Below are positions 1-8,518 of a stretch of DNA of 64,000 nt, piece after piece. Both the position numbers and the translations under genes were made by a program. Source of the DNA: Prostheceraeus crozeri. Its lineage: Eukaryota; Platyhelminthes; Polycladida; Euryleptidae. The stretch lies in the NCBI GenBank assembly GCA_907163375.1, contig CAJQUW010011090.1, positions 42,501 to 106,500 on the forward strand. Direction: 5' to 3'. Position 1 is the first letter of the stretch. Every line of letters starts with the position of its first letter. The notes below the pieces were generated by a model. That model was not told the DNA's origin and searched no databases. It worked only from the letters and a program-made list of their open reading frames with translations.

Positions 1-167
1 CATTCCTGAAAGACCGGAGGTATTCTTTCTTACAATATAGGGAAGTCATGAATGACCGAATGTTGGTGAAACAAATATGAACAAACTTTTTAACATATTT
101 AAACGGATATTATCTTTAGACTGAAGAAGACTAAAATTTTAGATAAGACTCCTGATAGATATCTACA
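1..167. other. Left flank of piggyBac, nothing recognised
   Basis: This AT-rich stretch precedes the TTAA at 168-171. I see no convincing coding frame, repeat or RNA motif. It may belong to the older DNA that resumes at 4167, where a different piggyBac-type remnant lies, but I could not match the two sides. Confidence 0.4.
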
Positions 168-171
168 TTAA

Positions 172-388
172 CCTTCCCCCGACGAAGAGGGGTAAAAAAA
201 TACCCCAGAGGTATTTGATAATCGATATTTATGATTTGTACTTATTTTTCATTGGCAATATTTTACATGTTTAAAGTACCAAACACACTTGTAAAAAATA
301 AATGATTTGCCTGATGATCAACGTAATGTATATAAATGAAAAAATGGCCTTAACGTCACTGGGGTATTTTATTACCCCACTTCGTCGG
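172..388 (+). repeat. piggyBac left terminal inverted repeat and subterminal palindromes
   Basis: The 17-bp TIR is at 172-188. It is followed at once by the perfect palindrome GGGGTAAAAAAATACCCC (189-206) and, after a spacer, by a second GGGGTA...TACCCC palindrome at 361-378 running into ACTTCGTCGG (379-388). The latter pair mirrors the arrangement at the right end. Such subterminal repeats are usual transposase-binding sites in piggyBac elements; binding here is inferred. Confidence 0.85.
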
Positions 389-395
389 CTACGTC

Positions 396-599
396 GGTGT
401 TTTTTTCTTATTAAAATGGTCTTAGTTTTGTAATTATTTTGTCTTTAGATCATATGTTCTTCTGAATTAATGATTTCTTTAGTATTCTAGTATACTCCTA
501 CAATTAATTTAGCAACGTAAAGCATGCAAATGCATGGAGTGACGAGTAAGAAATGAAAAAAACGACGCTTTTATTTGTTCTCATGCGCTTCTCTCTCTA
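396..599. other. piggyBac 5' leader upstream of the mariner
   Basis: Non-coding sequence between the left subterminal palindrome and the mariner insertion. The leader resumes at 1982-2224 after the mariner. No clear TATA box or other control site was recognised. Confidence 0.4.
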
Positions 600-601
600 T
601 A

Positions 602-1979
602 TACAGAGTGTTCAAAAAGTGACTGCACCTATTAATTTTAATATAAAATCAAAACAAATGATTCCAAATCAAGTAATTTGTGTATTAATGATAACCAAGT
701 AACAAAAAGATGTGGGAGCAGTCACAGAAATTGCTGAAAATGACCTCCGTTTTCTCGAATACACAATTCAATCCGTTTTTTCATGTTGTTGAACACTGAA
801 GCCAATTCTTCCTGAGTTATGACCTGAATGATTTCACTGATGTGCTGTTGAATTTCTTCTAAGTTGCGTGGCTTCCTTTTGAACACTTTTTATTTAACGG
901 TTCCCCATAGGTAGAAATCTAAGGGGCTCAGATCGGGGGACCTTGGTGGCCAGATTCCAGTGGAGATGAGTCGACTAGGAAAGGCTTCTTTCAGGCGTGA
1001 CAAGTTTACGCTCGCCGTGTGCGGCGGTGCTCCATCTTGCTGAAAATAGCCTCTTGTCTTGATAGTTCGTTCATGAAGGGGAGTATCACTTCGTCTCAAT
1101 ACCTTTCTGCATTAATGGTGTGATGAAAAAAATTGGTCCAATAATTCTCCGACGAGACATTGCACACCACACACCAACTTTGTCGGAATGGAGAGAGCTT
1201 TCAATGAACTGATGGGGATTGACAGTCGACCAGTGACGTGAATTTTGACTGTTGACATAACCTGACAAGTGAAACCAAGCTTCGTCAGAAAAGAATGTTC
1301 TGTTCAAAACGCCATTGTCATCAAGAACATGTCCAAACCATCTGCAATAAACACGTTTCTCGTAATCTGTATCTTTCAGTTCATGATAGCACGTAACCTT
1401 GTACGGATAGAGATTCAGGTTCTTGCGCACTGCGTTATGAGCCGATCCAAGAGAGATGTCCGCTTCTTGGGACAAGCGTAGAAGGGACTTGCTTGGGCTA
1501 TTGGTCATTGCCTCAGAAATCGCATCCATCTTTTCAGCGTTCAAAACTGATGGTCTGCCTGATCGGTCTGCGTCGTGAACCGATCCTGTCTCTCTGAACT
1601 TGGCTATCAGGCTTCTGACAGAATTTCTGTATGGAGGATCTTCATTTGGAAAAGCCTCTTCGAATCGTTTTCGAACCTCATCTGTGCATTGCCCATTACA
1701 GCGAAACGTGTGTTCAACCAGGAATGTTCTCTGTTGCACAGTCAAGACCATTTTGTCAAGAATGAATGAAATTGAACAGCGAAAACAGTGATTTTGTGAA
1801 AACATTGTATTCTCGAGCATCGTTCAAGCCATCAGTTGCCTATTCACAGATAATCGTACATCAAACAATGCAATATTAACTGATCGATGCATTAGACATG
1901 AATGTAGTCATTGTTTACTGAGTAACTTGGTCATAAATTACGATAATCAGGTGCACAGTTTCTTTTTGAACACTCTGTA
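602..1979 (-). mobile_element. Tc1/mariner-type transposon nested in piggyBac
   Basis: The ends are inverted repeats starting TACAGAGTGTTCAAAAAG at 602 and, reading inward from the other side, at 1979, with a TA duplication on each side (600-601 and 1980-1981). The repeats stay similar for about 30 bp with a few differences. The 1378-bp length is normal for the superfamily. The transposase lies on the minus strand and is broken, so this copy is probably non-autonomous. It interrupts the 5' leader of the piggyBac and so is younger than that insertion. Confidence 0.92.
890..1820 (-). pseudogene. Broken mariner-like transposase (DUF4817-type N-terminus)
   Basis: The gene reads from 1820 down. 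The first open segment (1820-1086) holds a helix-turn-helix region of the kind called DUF4817 in insects (TDEVRKRFEEAFP, SVRSLIAKFRETGSV, DRSGRPSV) and the first catalytic Asp in FFSDEAWFHLSG. The second open segment (1099-890) holds the second Asp in YFQQDGAPPHTA and a third acidic site in RSPDLSPLDFYLWG, 38 residues apart if the Asp of PLDFY is catalytic. The two segments are in different frames and overlap near 1086-1099. A third frame there reads INAERY and then stops, so the frame is disturbed at this joint. A cut-and-paste DDE/D transposase for the surrounding element; inactive as it stands. Confidence 0.88.
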
Positions 1980-2224
1980 TATGTCATTATATCTGTCTCA
2001 CATTGAACCATTGAAAAATTGGTGTTGCTGCTGTCAATCTACTGTACTTCTTTTCATCTCTCATTCTGACTTATAAAGAAACAATATCACGTGAGCCGAT
2101 TGAGATTCGCTCCGATTGGGCAGCAGCGACATTGCAAGCCATTGGTCGAATAGTGAACACAGCTCCACCGTCTTGCGACAAACCTCACGCGCCTGTATCC
2201 TTCACAATTGCAATTATTATTTCT

Positions 2225-3982
2225 ATGGCTTCACGTTCACGATTGTCAGCTGCATCCATAGCGTCGATGCTGGAGAATTCTGACGATGACGAGAGAAACG
2301 CAGATTCTGACCATGCCAGTGAAACAGAGAGTGATGAATGTGAATTCGGCGAAGAAGAAGGAGACATAATTGATCAATCTTATCTGGACAGTGATAACAA
2401 TTCGGATTCTGAAACAGATGATAATGATACTGAAGATTTGATTCGTGGCAAAAATAATTTTGAGTGGAAAACGAAGTCTCCAAGACCATCAGCATTCAGA
2501 CGGCATAACATCATTCGTGTGTCTCCCGGTGTAACTTACGCTGTGAAGGATTGTGAAGATGAAACCGACTTTTTTCATTACATTATGGACGAGACCATGC
2601 TGCGTTTCATTCTCAATTGTACCAACAAAAGAATTCCAGATGATACCAAAGAAATTTCGCTCGAGGAACTTGAAGGCTATATTTCTGTATGCCTTCTTCT
2701 CGGACTTACAAAGAAAAGGAACGTGGACATCGCTGAAATATGGAATCCAAATTCATGTCATTACATGGAATTCTGCACACTAATCCTTTCAAGAGATCGT
2801 TATAAGCTGATTTCAAAATTCATTACATTTGATGATATTGAAGAACGACGAACTGATGCGACCTCCTGTGACAAGTTTTACAAAATGCGATTTGTTTTCG
2901 ACCGTTTCCGATCAAAGATAAGAACAGCTTTCGAACCATACTCTCATTTTTGTGTCGATGAAGAACTATATTCGTTTCGAGGAAAGTGTAGTTTCAGGCA
3001 ATATCTTCCAAGTAAGCCTGCTAAATACGGAATAAAGTATTTCTGTATCAACGACGTCAAAACTTCTTATCTGCTGGATGTCACACCTTATCTTGGAAAG
3101 AAAAGTCATTCGTCAAATAGATCGAAAAATGTTGGAGAAGAAGTTGTACTTGATCTTGCAAAACCATACTTCAGAACTGGCCGTGGCATAACAACCGATA
3201 ACTTTTTCTCATCTGTTTCGCTGAATGAGAATCTGTGGAAGAATGGAATGACACATATTGGAACATTGCGAAAAAATAAAGGGGAGATTCCACCAACGTT
3301 CTTACCACAGAGGCAAAAAACAAAATTTTCATCCATGTTTGCGTTTCACAATCAAATGACAATTGTTTCTTACGTCCCCAATCAGTCAAAAGCAGTTATT
3401 CTCATTTCATCGGAACATCACAGCGAGTCGGTTGAAAGAGATGATGCAAAGAAACCGAGTATCATCATTGCGTACAACGAAACGAAAGGTGCAGTAGACA
3501 CTTTTGATAAACTGGTTGCCGGATTTTCCTGTCGTCGGTACACAAACAGATGGACCAAAAATTGTTTCTTTTTTATGTTGGACGCTGCCGCCTATAATTC
3601 ATTTGTGTTGTTCACTGAAAAAAATCCTGCCGTTCTTAAAAGAAATGTAAAAATACAACGACGCCTTCATCTGGAACAAATGAGCAAGAATTTGGCTGAG
3701 AATGCAATCATACAAAGAATTCAGCAATGGAAAGACACCAATTTTCAATCAATTACGACACAATTGAGGTCAGTTGCAAAGAAGTATGGATATATTGCTG
3801 ACACGACTGCCTCAGTTTTTGACCATCAAGTGGCATCACTTCCGAGTTCTGGGAGATGTTTTGTTTGCCCGAGAGCTCTTGACAGAAAATGCAAAACTCG
3901 CTGCATGGAGTGCAAACGTTTTGTTTGCAAGGAACATTTCAGTGTTACTTGTTCTCTATGCAGTTCTGATGTGCAGCTCTGA
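2225..3982 (+). CDS. piggyBac transposase, intact
   Basis: The frame is open from 2132, but the likely start is the ATG at 2225 (MASRSRLSAASIASMLENSD), which gives about 585 residues, normal for the family. An acidic, Ser-rich N-terminal segment precedes the DDE_Tnp_1_7 core. Counting from the ATG at 2132, the three expected catalytic Asp are D276 in FCVDEELYSFRGK, D356 in TTDNFFSS and D456 in NETKGAVDTFDKL. The motif RQYLPSKPAKYGIK is typical. The C-terminus is a cross-brace Cys/His domain (CFVCPRA, CMECKRFVCKEHF, CSLC) that in known piggyBacs binds the terminal repeats. No stop or frameshift interrupts it. It excises and inserts its element at TTAA. Lies 243 bp downstream of the nested mariner. 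Confidence 0.96.
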   Translation: MASRSRLSAASIASMLENSDDDERNADSDHASETESDECEFGEEEGDIIDQSYLDSDNNSDSETDDNDTEDLIRGKNNFEWKTKSPRPSAFRRHNIIRVSPGVTYAVKDCEDETDFFHYIMDETMLRFILNCTNKRIPDDTKEISLEELEGYISVCLLLGLTKKRNVDIAEIWNPNSCHYMEFCTLILSRDRYKLISKFITFDDIEERRTDATSCDKFYKMRFVFDRFRSKIRTAFEPYSHFCVDEELYSFRGKCSFRQYLPSKPAKYGIKYFCINDVKTSYLLDVTPYLGKKSHSSNRSKNVGEEVVLDLAKPYFRTGRGITTDNFFSSVSLNENLWKNGMTHIGTLRKNKGEIPPTFLPQRQKTKFSSMFAFHNQMTIVSYVPNQSKAVILISSEHHSESVERDDAKKPSIIIAYNETKGAVDTFDKLVAGFSCRRYTNRWTKNCFFFMLDAAAYNSFVLFTEKNPAVLKRNVKIQRRLHLEQMSKNLAENAIIQRIQQWKDTNFQSITTQLRSVAKKYGYIADTTASVFDHQVASLPSSGRCFVCPRALDRKCKTRCMECKRFVCKEHFSVTCSLCSSDVQL

Positions 3983-4100
3983 TGTGCAGTTCCCGGTTCA
4001 ATTTTTTTTACTGAGTTTTGTTATTAAAAGAACTTGATCCTATAAATGTGTTTTCTTTTTAAAAACATATTTCTACGAAATTAAATAGAGAAATTCGAAT

Positions 4101-4162
4101 GGGGTAAAAAAATACCCCGCTTCGTCGGTGATGTCGCAAAAAATGTCTTCGTCGGGGGAAGG
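4101..4162 (-). repeat. piggyBac right end: subterminal palindrome and TIR
   Basis: The palindrome GGGGTAAAAAAATACCCC (4101-4118) is identical to that at 189-206 and is followed by GCTTCGTCGG (4119-4128). The 17-bp terminal repeat ends at 4162, next to TTAA at 4163-4166. Mirror symmetry with the left end supports a complete element. Confidence 0.9.
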
Positions 4163-4296
4163 TTAAGCAGAATCACACTATATACAAAACCTGAATCATG
4201 AACACACAGCCACAACTCGCGCTATGCTATGAATTTCTATGTCTAAAATGTATTTGAATTCGCAGGCATGACCTTGATGATTTAGTCATGCGTCGA

Positions 4297-4437
4297 TCAT
4301 GTAGGTTCTCTGCGATTACTGCGGCAAGTCTGCTTCCAGAAAGGAGTGAGAAAGGAAACAGTTTTCATTTGTCCAGAATGCCCTTCAACCCCGGGACTTT
4401 GTGTGAACCCATGTTTTGGAAAATTTCACTCTTAATA
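4297..4437 (+). pseudogene. Remnant of a second piggyBac-type transposase (Cys-rich tail)
   Basis: A short frame reads RQVCFQKGVRKETVFICPEC, then PSTPGLCVNPCFGKFHS and a stop at 4437. The pattern C-x-x-x-G-x-R-K-x-T...C-x-x-C-P-x-x-P-x-LC-x-x-PCF-x-x-(F/Y)H matches the C-terminal Cys-rich domain of PGBD-like piggyBac transposases. It differs clearly from the tail of the intact copy at 2225-3982, so it is another lineage. The rest of its gene is not visible here. It lies just outside the TTAA of the intact element, so the young piggyBac inserted close to an older one. Confidence 0.6.
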
Positions 4438-4485
4438 CAATTACATGCAAAATTACAAAATAATTAATTAATTAATACAACTAAT

Positions 4486-5507
4486 TATTTGGATGATTGC
4501 TTCCTAATATGGGAATTTGATTTAGATAAATTACATGCTTTCCATCATATTTTAAATGCTGATATAAAATTTACCATGGAATTCAGTGAAAATGAGATCC
4601 CTTTCTTAGATATCCTTATAATTAAAAATGAAGGTAGGATTCTCACAGATGTTTTTTATAAACCAACAGATACGCACCAATATTTGAATTTTGGTTCTTG
4701 TCATCCATCTCACATTAAGCGTTCAATTCCATGCAGTCTTGCTAGAAGAATATGTATAATTGTTAGCGACGTATCAATCCGTAAAAAGCGACTAGATGAC
4801 TTGAAATCATTTTTGAAAAAGCAATGTTATCCAAATATTTAATCGATGATGGTATATCCAAGGCATTACAGCTTGATCGTTCAACCTTAATAAATGATAA
4901 TGATGTAAAAAGAAATAACAACAATTCCCTGATTCCTTTTGTATGCACGCATAATCCTCGAAATATAAATGTTCTTCCCATGATTAATAATTTTAACTCA
5001 ATTTTGAAAAGTGATCCACAGACTAAAGACATCTTCAAAGACAAATTATTTCTTAACAGCAAACGGCAATCCAAAAATTTGAAACAAATCCTGTGTAAAT
5101 CAAAATTTTTAGAAAATGATATCAACATTTTTTCTGTCACTAGATGTAATGACCAACGTTGTGGTACATGCCAATTTTTAATGGAAGGTAACTCTTATAA
5201 CTTCAATGGAAAAACATTTGTTATAAAAAGTGATATGACTTGTGCATCTTCTAATCTGCTTTGTGTTATAACTTGTCATGGCTGTAAAGAGTACTACATA
5301 GGTGAAACAGGTACATCCTTAAGAGCTAGAGTTAGAGTCCACAAACAGCAATTGAATAATCCCATCTACAGACAAATAAAGCTGAGTGAACATCTTGAGA
5401 AATGTGGCAAGGGACATTTTAAGATTTCCCCATTTTATAAGATTCAAATTGATAGCGATATAGAACGCAAATTAAAAAAGATATTTCATAGATCTATTCA
5501 AGCCTGA
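4486..5507 (+). pseudogene. Truncated PLE reverse transcriptase/GIY-YIG endonuclease
   Basis: Translation begins inside RT motif C (Y-L-D-D at 4486-4497), followed by FTMEFSENEIPFLDILI and VFYKPTDTHQYLNF, strongly conserved in Neptune/Poseidon PLEs, then the thumb/linker. A one-base frame change near 4842 moves the reading to the frame 4824-5507. That part holds a Cys pair segment (RCNDQRCGTC), CVITCHGC and the GIY-YIG core EYYIGETGTSLRARVRVHKQ, then SEHLEKCGKGHF. The endonuclease would nick target DNA for priming; the RT would copy the element RNA. The missing RT motifs and the frame change make this copy dead. Confidence 0.88.
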
Positions 5508-5746
5508 GCTCAATAATTCATCTACAAGAAATCTATGAAACGTTTTATATCTATAGCCTATTTTTTGTATTATGCATGTTATCATCTATAACTTTCACTT
5601 TAAATGTATTTTTGAATGCACCTGAAGATTGATTGAAATGAAAGCGCTCGTGCATCAATTGTTTTTGATTTGACTATTTGGGTTCTAGTTTTTCATACAT
5701 ATTACTGAATACTGCGTTTTACCTTATATATATATATTTTTTTTTT
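5508..5746 (+). other. 3' non-coding region of the Neptune-like PLE
   Basis: AT-rich sequence after the endonuclease frame. Apart from the hammerhead-like motif it shows a TA microsatellite and a T-run at about 5724-5748, where the inverted-repeat arm begins. Nothing else recognised. Confidence 0.5.
5612..5658 (+). ncRNA. Hammerhead-ribozyme-like motif in PLE 3' region
   Basis: The core CTGAAGA (5622-5628) fits CUGANGA. GAAA follows at 5640-5643. Stem I is TTGaATGCAC (5612-5621) paired with GTGCATCAA (5650-5658), nine pairs with one bulged A. Stem III is the self-complementary AGCGCT (5643-5648), and C5649 would be the cleavage-site base. Stem II is weak. PLE hammerheads are known to have very short stem III and to act as dimers, which this arrangement fits. 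Cleavage is inferred from structure only. Confidence 0.6.
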
Positions 5747-5778
5747 TTGATTTAACAAAAAGATGTCTTCAGGAATAA

Positions 5779-5848
5779 GATATTATTAACCACAAATTTT
5801 CAGGCTGTTGCTTCAGCTCGTCGTCAGGTGCAAAAGGGAAATTACATC
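5779..5848 (-). ncRNA. Hammerhead-like motif of PLE, left arm copy
   Basis: This is the reverse complement of the motif found at every array junction. It carries the variant GCAC instead of CCAC in stem I, as in the motifs ending units 2 and 3 of the array, which replaces one stem pair by a mismatch. Confidence 0.5.
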
Positions 5849-5869
5849 GGGAGACATGAGTATAAAATT

Positions 5870-6475
5870 TTAAAAATTTCGTGATGACATAGCTTGGCGT
5901 AAGTTTACATAGATGTTATCAAGTTCTATATGTCTATTGATGGAGTGGTCTGAGGAGTACCAAGCTTCCATGAATTCACGACCATATCTATGTTCACATG
6001 AGTTGATGGTTTTTGCACTACTCCAATCAAATGCATGGTCTTCTTCAACGCAATGAGTTGATATTTGTGAACGCTGATCAATCCTCCTTACTGCTAGTCG
6101 ATGTTCATGAACTCTTGTTGATAGCTGTTTTCTAGTTTGTCCAATGTATTTTTGTTGACAGTTGGAGCAATCAATTTGGTAAATGACGTTTCTTCGTTCT
6201 AAATCAGATTTTAATTTCTTTGGTTTAAAGAGCTGATTTTTCAATGTAGTTGTTGGTTTGTGGGCGATCTTTATATCGTGCTTTTGAAACATACGGCTCA
6301 ATGTTTCAGAAATACCATTAATGTATGGTAGTGTGTAATAAGTTTGTTTTCTTTGTTCTTGTTCTTCTATTGTTGTGGTTTGTTGGACTTCATTGTTTTG
6401 TTTTAATTGTTCTTTCATTTGTGACCAAGTTCTTTCAATGAATTGCTTTGGATAATTGTTATTTTGGAAAAGTTG
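5870..6475 (-). pseudogene. PLE endonuclease-domain fragment, left arm
   Basis: The minus-strand frame from 6418 to 5870 equals the last 182 residues of the array PLE protein. It includes the GIY-YIG core (YQIDCSNCQQKYIGQT, then LSTRVHEHR) and the downstream REFMEAW region. It has L rather than F in VN(L/F)RQAMSS, as in array unit 1. It is a fragment with no RT attached in frame, so not functional as an element protein. Confidence 0.9.
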
Positions 6476-7230
6476 ATTACAAATTTATATCTCCAAAGGA
6501 AACCACGATAGCTGAAATTTATGGACTTCCCAAGCTCCACAAGGAAAACTATCCACTTCGCCCAGTTGTTTCCCTTGTTGATTCGCCTACATATTATTTG
6601 GCCAAATGGCTTTTCAAGAAATTGAAAGATTTAGCTTCTCACTCATCTTTTTCAATTAACAATTCGCAAGAATTTTTGAGCAAATTGAAGTGCACTTCTG
6701 TTGCAGAAGATGAATTGATGGTTAGCTTTGATGTCATATCCTTATACCCCTCAATCCAATTAGATTTGGCAAAATCATGTGTAACAGAATTCCTTTCTAT
6801 TCATCCTCACTCCTTATCTAATACTGTTTTGTTAGAACTAATATCTCTGTGCCTCAACATTTATTTTTCATTTAAGAACCGATTCTTCGAACAAAAGAAA
6901 GGTACGCCTATGGGATCACCTATTTCAGGTTTACTTGCTGAATTAGTTATGCAAAAGTTAGAAAACATTGCCATTTCCAAGTTACAACCCAAATTTTGGT
7001 TGCGCTACGTCGACGACACTTTTGTTATCATGAAACGAAATGACTTGAATGACATGCTCTTAACACTTAATTCAATCTTTCCCGGAATCAAATTTACTCA
7101 TGAAGTTGAAAGAAATGGAGAACTGGCATTCCTCGACATCTTGGTCAAAAGAAATAGTGATGGCTTTACTGAAACAAGTGTTCATAGGAAGAAAGCCTAT
7201 GCAGGAACAATCCTTAACTTCAACAGCAAT
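6475..7230 (+). pseudogene. PLE reverse-transcriptase fragment, left arm
   Basis: The plus-strand frame carries the RT palm from KFISPKETT through motif A (SFDVISLYPS), KKGTPMGSPISGLLAEL and YVDDTFVIMK to AGTILNFNSN, where the Polinton begins. It is cut at both ends. The open frame runs on into Polinton sequence to 7353 by chance only. Confidence 0.9.
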
Positions 7231-7259
7231 AGTAGTAATAAAAGGTCCATAATAAACAC

Positions 7260-7560
7260 AGCGCGCCCCCCTCCCCCCCTCTGGAACGACAGAGGTTGTA
7301 GTCTGTCGTGGTGTGCCGGCCAGGTGGGTCCACGTTCACAAACTGTTCGCTGACTCCCCCCCTCTGCAACGACAGAGTGTGAGACTCGGGTGAGTTGGTC
7401 CGACCGTCTAGGTTGACGTGGGCGACCGTCTAGGTTGTCGTGGATGGTGAAATGGCTGCCAGATTCGGATTCAGCGTAAAATTCTGCATCGGTATGGTGA
7501 GTTTCAAGTCAATCGGAGAGAAAAAATTTTCGCTGACGTCCCCCCCCTCTGGACAGCTCG
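7260..7560. repeat. Iterated C-rich and GTCTAGG motifs near the Polinton end
   Basis: The motif CCCCCTCTG(G/C)AACGACAGAG occurs at about 7275-7295 and 7356-7376, with a shortened form (CCCCCTCTGGACAGC) near 7543. GACCGTCTAGGTTG occurs twice, near 7400 and 7425. The whole set is mirrored near 30970-31270. The C-run lengths differ slightly between the ends. Possible replication-protein or terminal-protein binding sites; this is inference. Confidence 0.6.
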
Positions 7561-8040
7561 CTTCGATTTTGGCTTCCAGTGGACGGATTTTGTCGTGCCA
7601 TAGCTCGTTTGAAAGCTAAGAGTGAGACAAATTCAGTTAAACAAACGGCTTGTTCATATCTGTCTTCGTTTAGATGTGAGACACCATTTAAGATTTTGGG
7701 ACATAGGCGAAAAACGACAGAGTTAGAATTTGGGACGTTTTGGGCTGTAGCTTCAAAAGGAAGCATCGGATTGAAAAACGGATTTCAGATTTGGAATCAG
7801 CGTGAAATTCTCTATCTGTATGGTGAGTTTCATGTCAATCGGAGAGTTTCAAGTCAATGGGAGAGAAAAATTTTCAACATTTTTCGGAAAAACGAGTTAG
7901 AATTTTTGCGATGGCTGCCTACTGTAGAGCCAAAACGAAGCATCGGATGGGAAAACGGAGGCCAGATTCGGATTCAGCGTCAAATTCTACATGGAAATGG
8001 TATATTTCCAGCTCAATCGGAGCACTAGAACCGGAGATAG
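7447..8040 (+). repeat. Three diverged copies of an approximately 90-120 bp motif
   Basis: Related copies sit at about 7447-7534, 7764-7880 and 7938-8024. Each has a GGATTCAGCGT-like core followed by AAATTCT, ATGGT and TCAATCGGAGAG. They are mirrored in the right terminal repeat (about 30500-31080). Open frames across them (for example 7579-8028, and a longer one on the right) differ between the two ends, so I read this as non-coding repeats and not a gene. Confidence 0.6.
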
Positions 8041-8068
8041 ACGGGTTTTGAGTGTTTGGATGATGGGT

Positions 8069-8150
8069 ATTACGTCATCAGCTGATCGCCACACACTATA
8101 TAAGCTGGGAACCGACAGAGACTTGTCATTCAGACGAGAGATTGCCAACG
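8069..8150 (+). promoter_or_regulatory. Inward promoter in the left Polinton terminal repeat, with splice donor
   Basis: A TATA box TATATAAG (8097-8104) stands 31 bp before the A of an arthropod-type initiator TCATTC (8126-8131). Upstream are a CRE/ATF-like TTACGTCA (8070-8077) and an E-box CAGCTG (8079-8084). A short leader follows to a strong 5' splice site, ACG|GTAAGT at 8150/8151. It points into the element, towards the polymerase gene. A candidate acceptor (TATCCTTTTCAG, ending 10313) precedes the first plausible coding exon near 10358, so the terminal-repeat units would lie in a 2.2-kb leader intron. The transcript is inferred. Confidence 0.7.
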
Positions 8151-8159
8151 GTAAGTCGT

Positions 8160-8518
8160 CTCTCTGAGCTCCGATGATAGCTTCGGACATTCCAAATCCC
8201 GAGTTTCTGTAAGAAACCGACTTAGAAAATTTCATTGCTGATATCAGCTAAGGCGTCAGACTTAGAGGTTCGCCAGGAGATGGCCTTCGTCTCCAGGCCA
8301 TAAAAGACTCCAAAACTTTAAAGGCTTGTAACTTTGCTTCTACAAGTCCGTTTGACTTGATTCAAAAAAGGTTCGGTCGCTATTGATCTGCCCTAAGTGA
8401 TAGACTACTTATAAAGTTTCATAAGTAGTGCTAAAAAGTTGAAAAATTTAAATTCACTAGTTTTGGAGGTTTTCTGGGGTTTTCGACCCTGCTGAAGTCA
8501 ATGAAAGCATTTTTAATG
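8160..8518. other. Non-coding part of left terminal repeat
   Basis: Moderately AT-rich sequence between the leader splice donor and the first 371-bp unit, mirrored at about 30000-30365. I see no gene or clear motif in it. Confidence 0.5.

Larger units (their letters stand above)
172..4162 (+). mobile_element. piggyBac DNA transposon, apparently complete, carrying a nested mariner
   Basis: The element is bounded by TTAA on both sides (168-171 and 4163-4166), the piggyBac target duplication. Its ends are perfect 17-bp inverted repeats, CCTTCCCCCGACGAAGA at 172-188 and its reverse complement ending at 4162. Inside the ends lie palindromes of the form GGGGTA...TACCCC followed by CTTCGTCGG. The transposase at 2225-3982 is uninterrupted. 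Total length is 3991 bp, of which about 1.38 kb is a mariner inserted in the 5' leader, so the original piggyBac was about 2.6 kb. With intact ends and an open transposase it looks young; whether the mariner in the leader silences it cannot be told. Confidence 0.95.
4480..5740 (+). mobile_element. Penelope-like element, Neptune/Poseidon-type, 5'-truncated
   Basis: The element begins abruptly after a (TTAA)-rich spacer at the YLDD motif of the reverse transcriptase, so most of the RT is missing, as is usual for 5'-truncated PLE insertions. It continues through the linker, a Cys-rich segment and a GIY-YIG endonuclease, then a 3' region with a hammerhead-like motif (5612-5658). The 3' border is not sharp; it lies before the T-run at 5737-5748. 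This lineage is distinct from the PLE in the array to the right. Confidence 0.85.
5747..7230. mobile_element. Rearranged Penelope-type PLE fragment, left copy
   Basis: Two pieces of the same PLE that forms the right-hand array are joined head to head at about 6475. The first (5747-6475) is the 3' part on the minus strand. The second (6475-7230) is an internal RT part on the plus strand matching 33706-34461 of the first array unit, and it ends exactly at the Polinton end. About 105 bp of PLE between the two pieces are missing. A 3' part with an inverted 5' piece is a common outcome of target-primed reverse transcription. The same structure appears mirrored at 31300-32786. Confidence 0.9.

Noticed and set aside
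1269-1791. Plus-strand frames within the mariner
   Set aside because: Antisense shadows of the minus-strand transposase.
5747-7230. Independent PLE insertion unrelated to the right arm
   Set aside because: Both arms share the same internal inversion joint, the same missing segment and the same cut at the Polinton, so they are copies of one event.
6475-7353. RT frame extending into the Polinton as a fusion gene
   Set aside because: The extension past 7230 reads through the C-rich Polinton end and stops soon; it is a chance opening.
7579-8028. 149-residue frame in the left Polinton end, 203 residues on the right
   Set aside because: Covers diverged non-coding repeats, differs in length and frame between the two ends, and matches no family I know.
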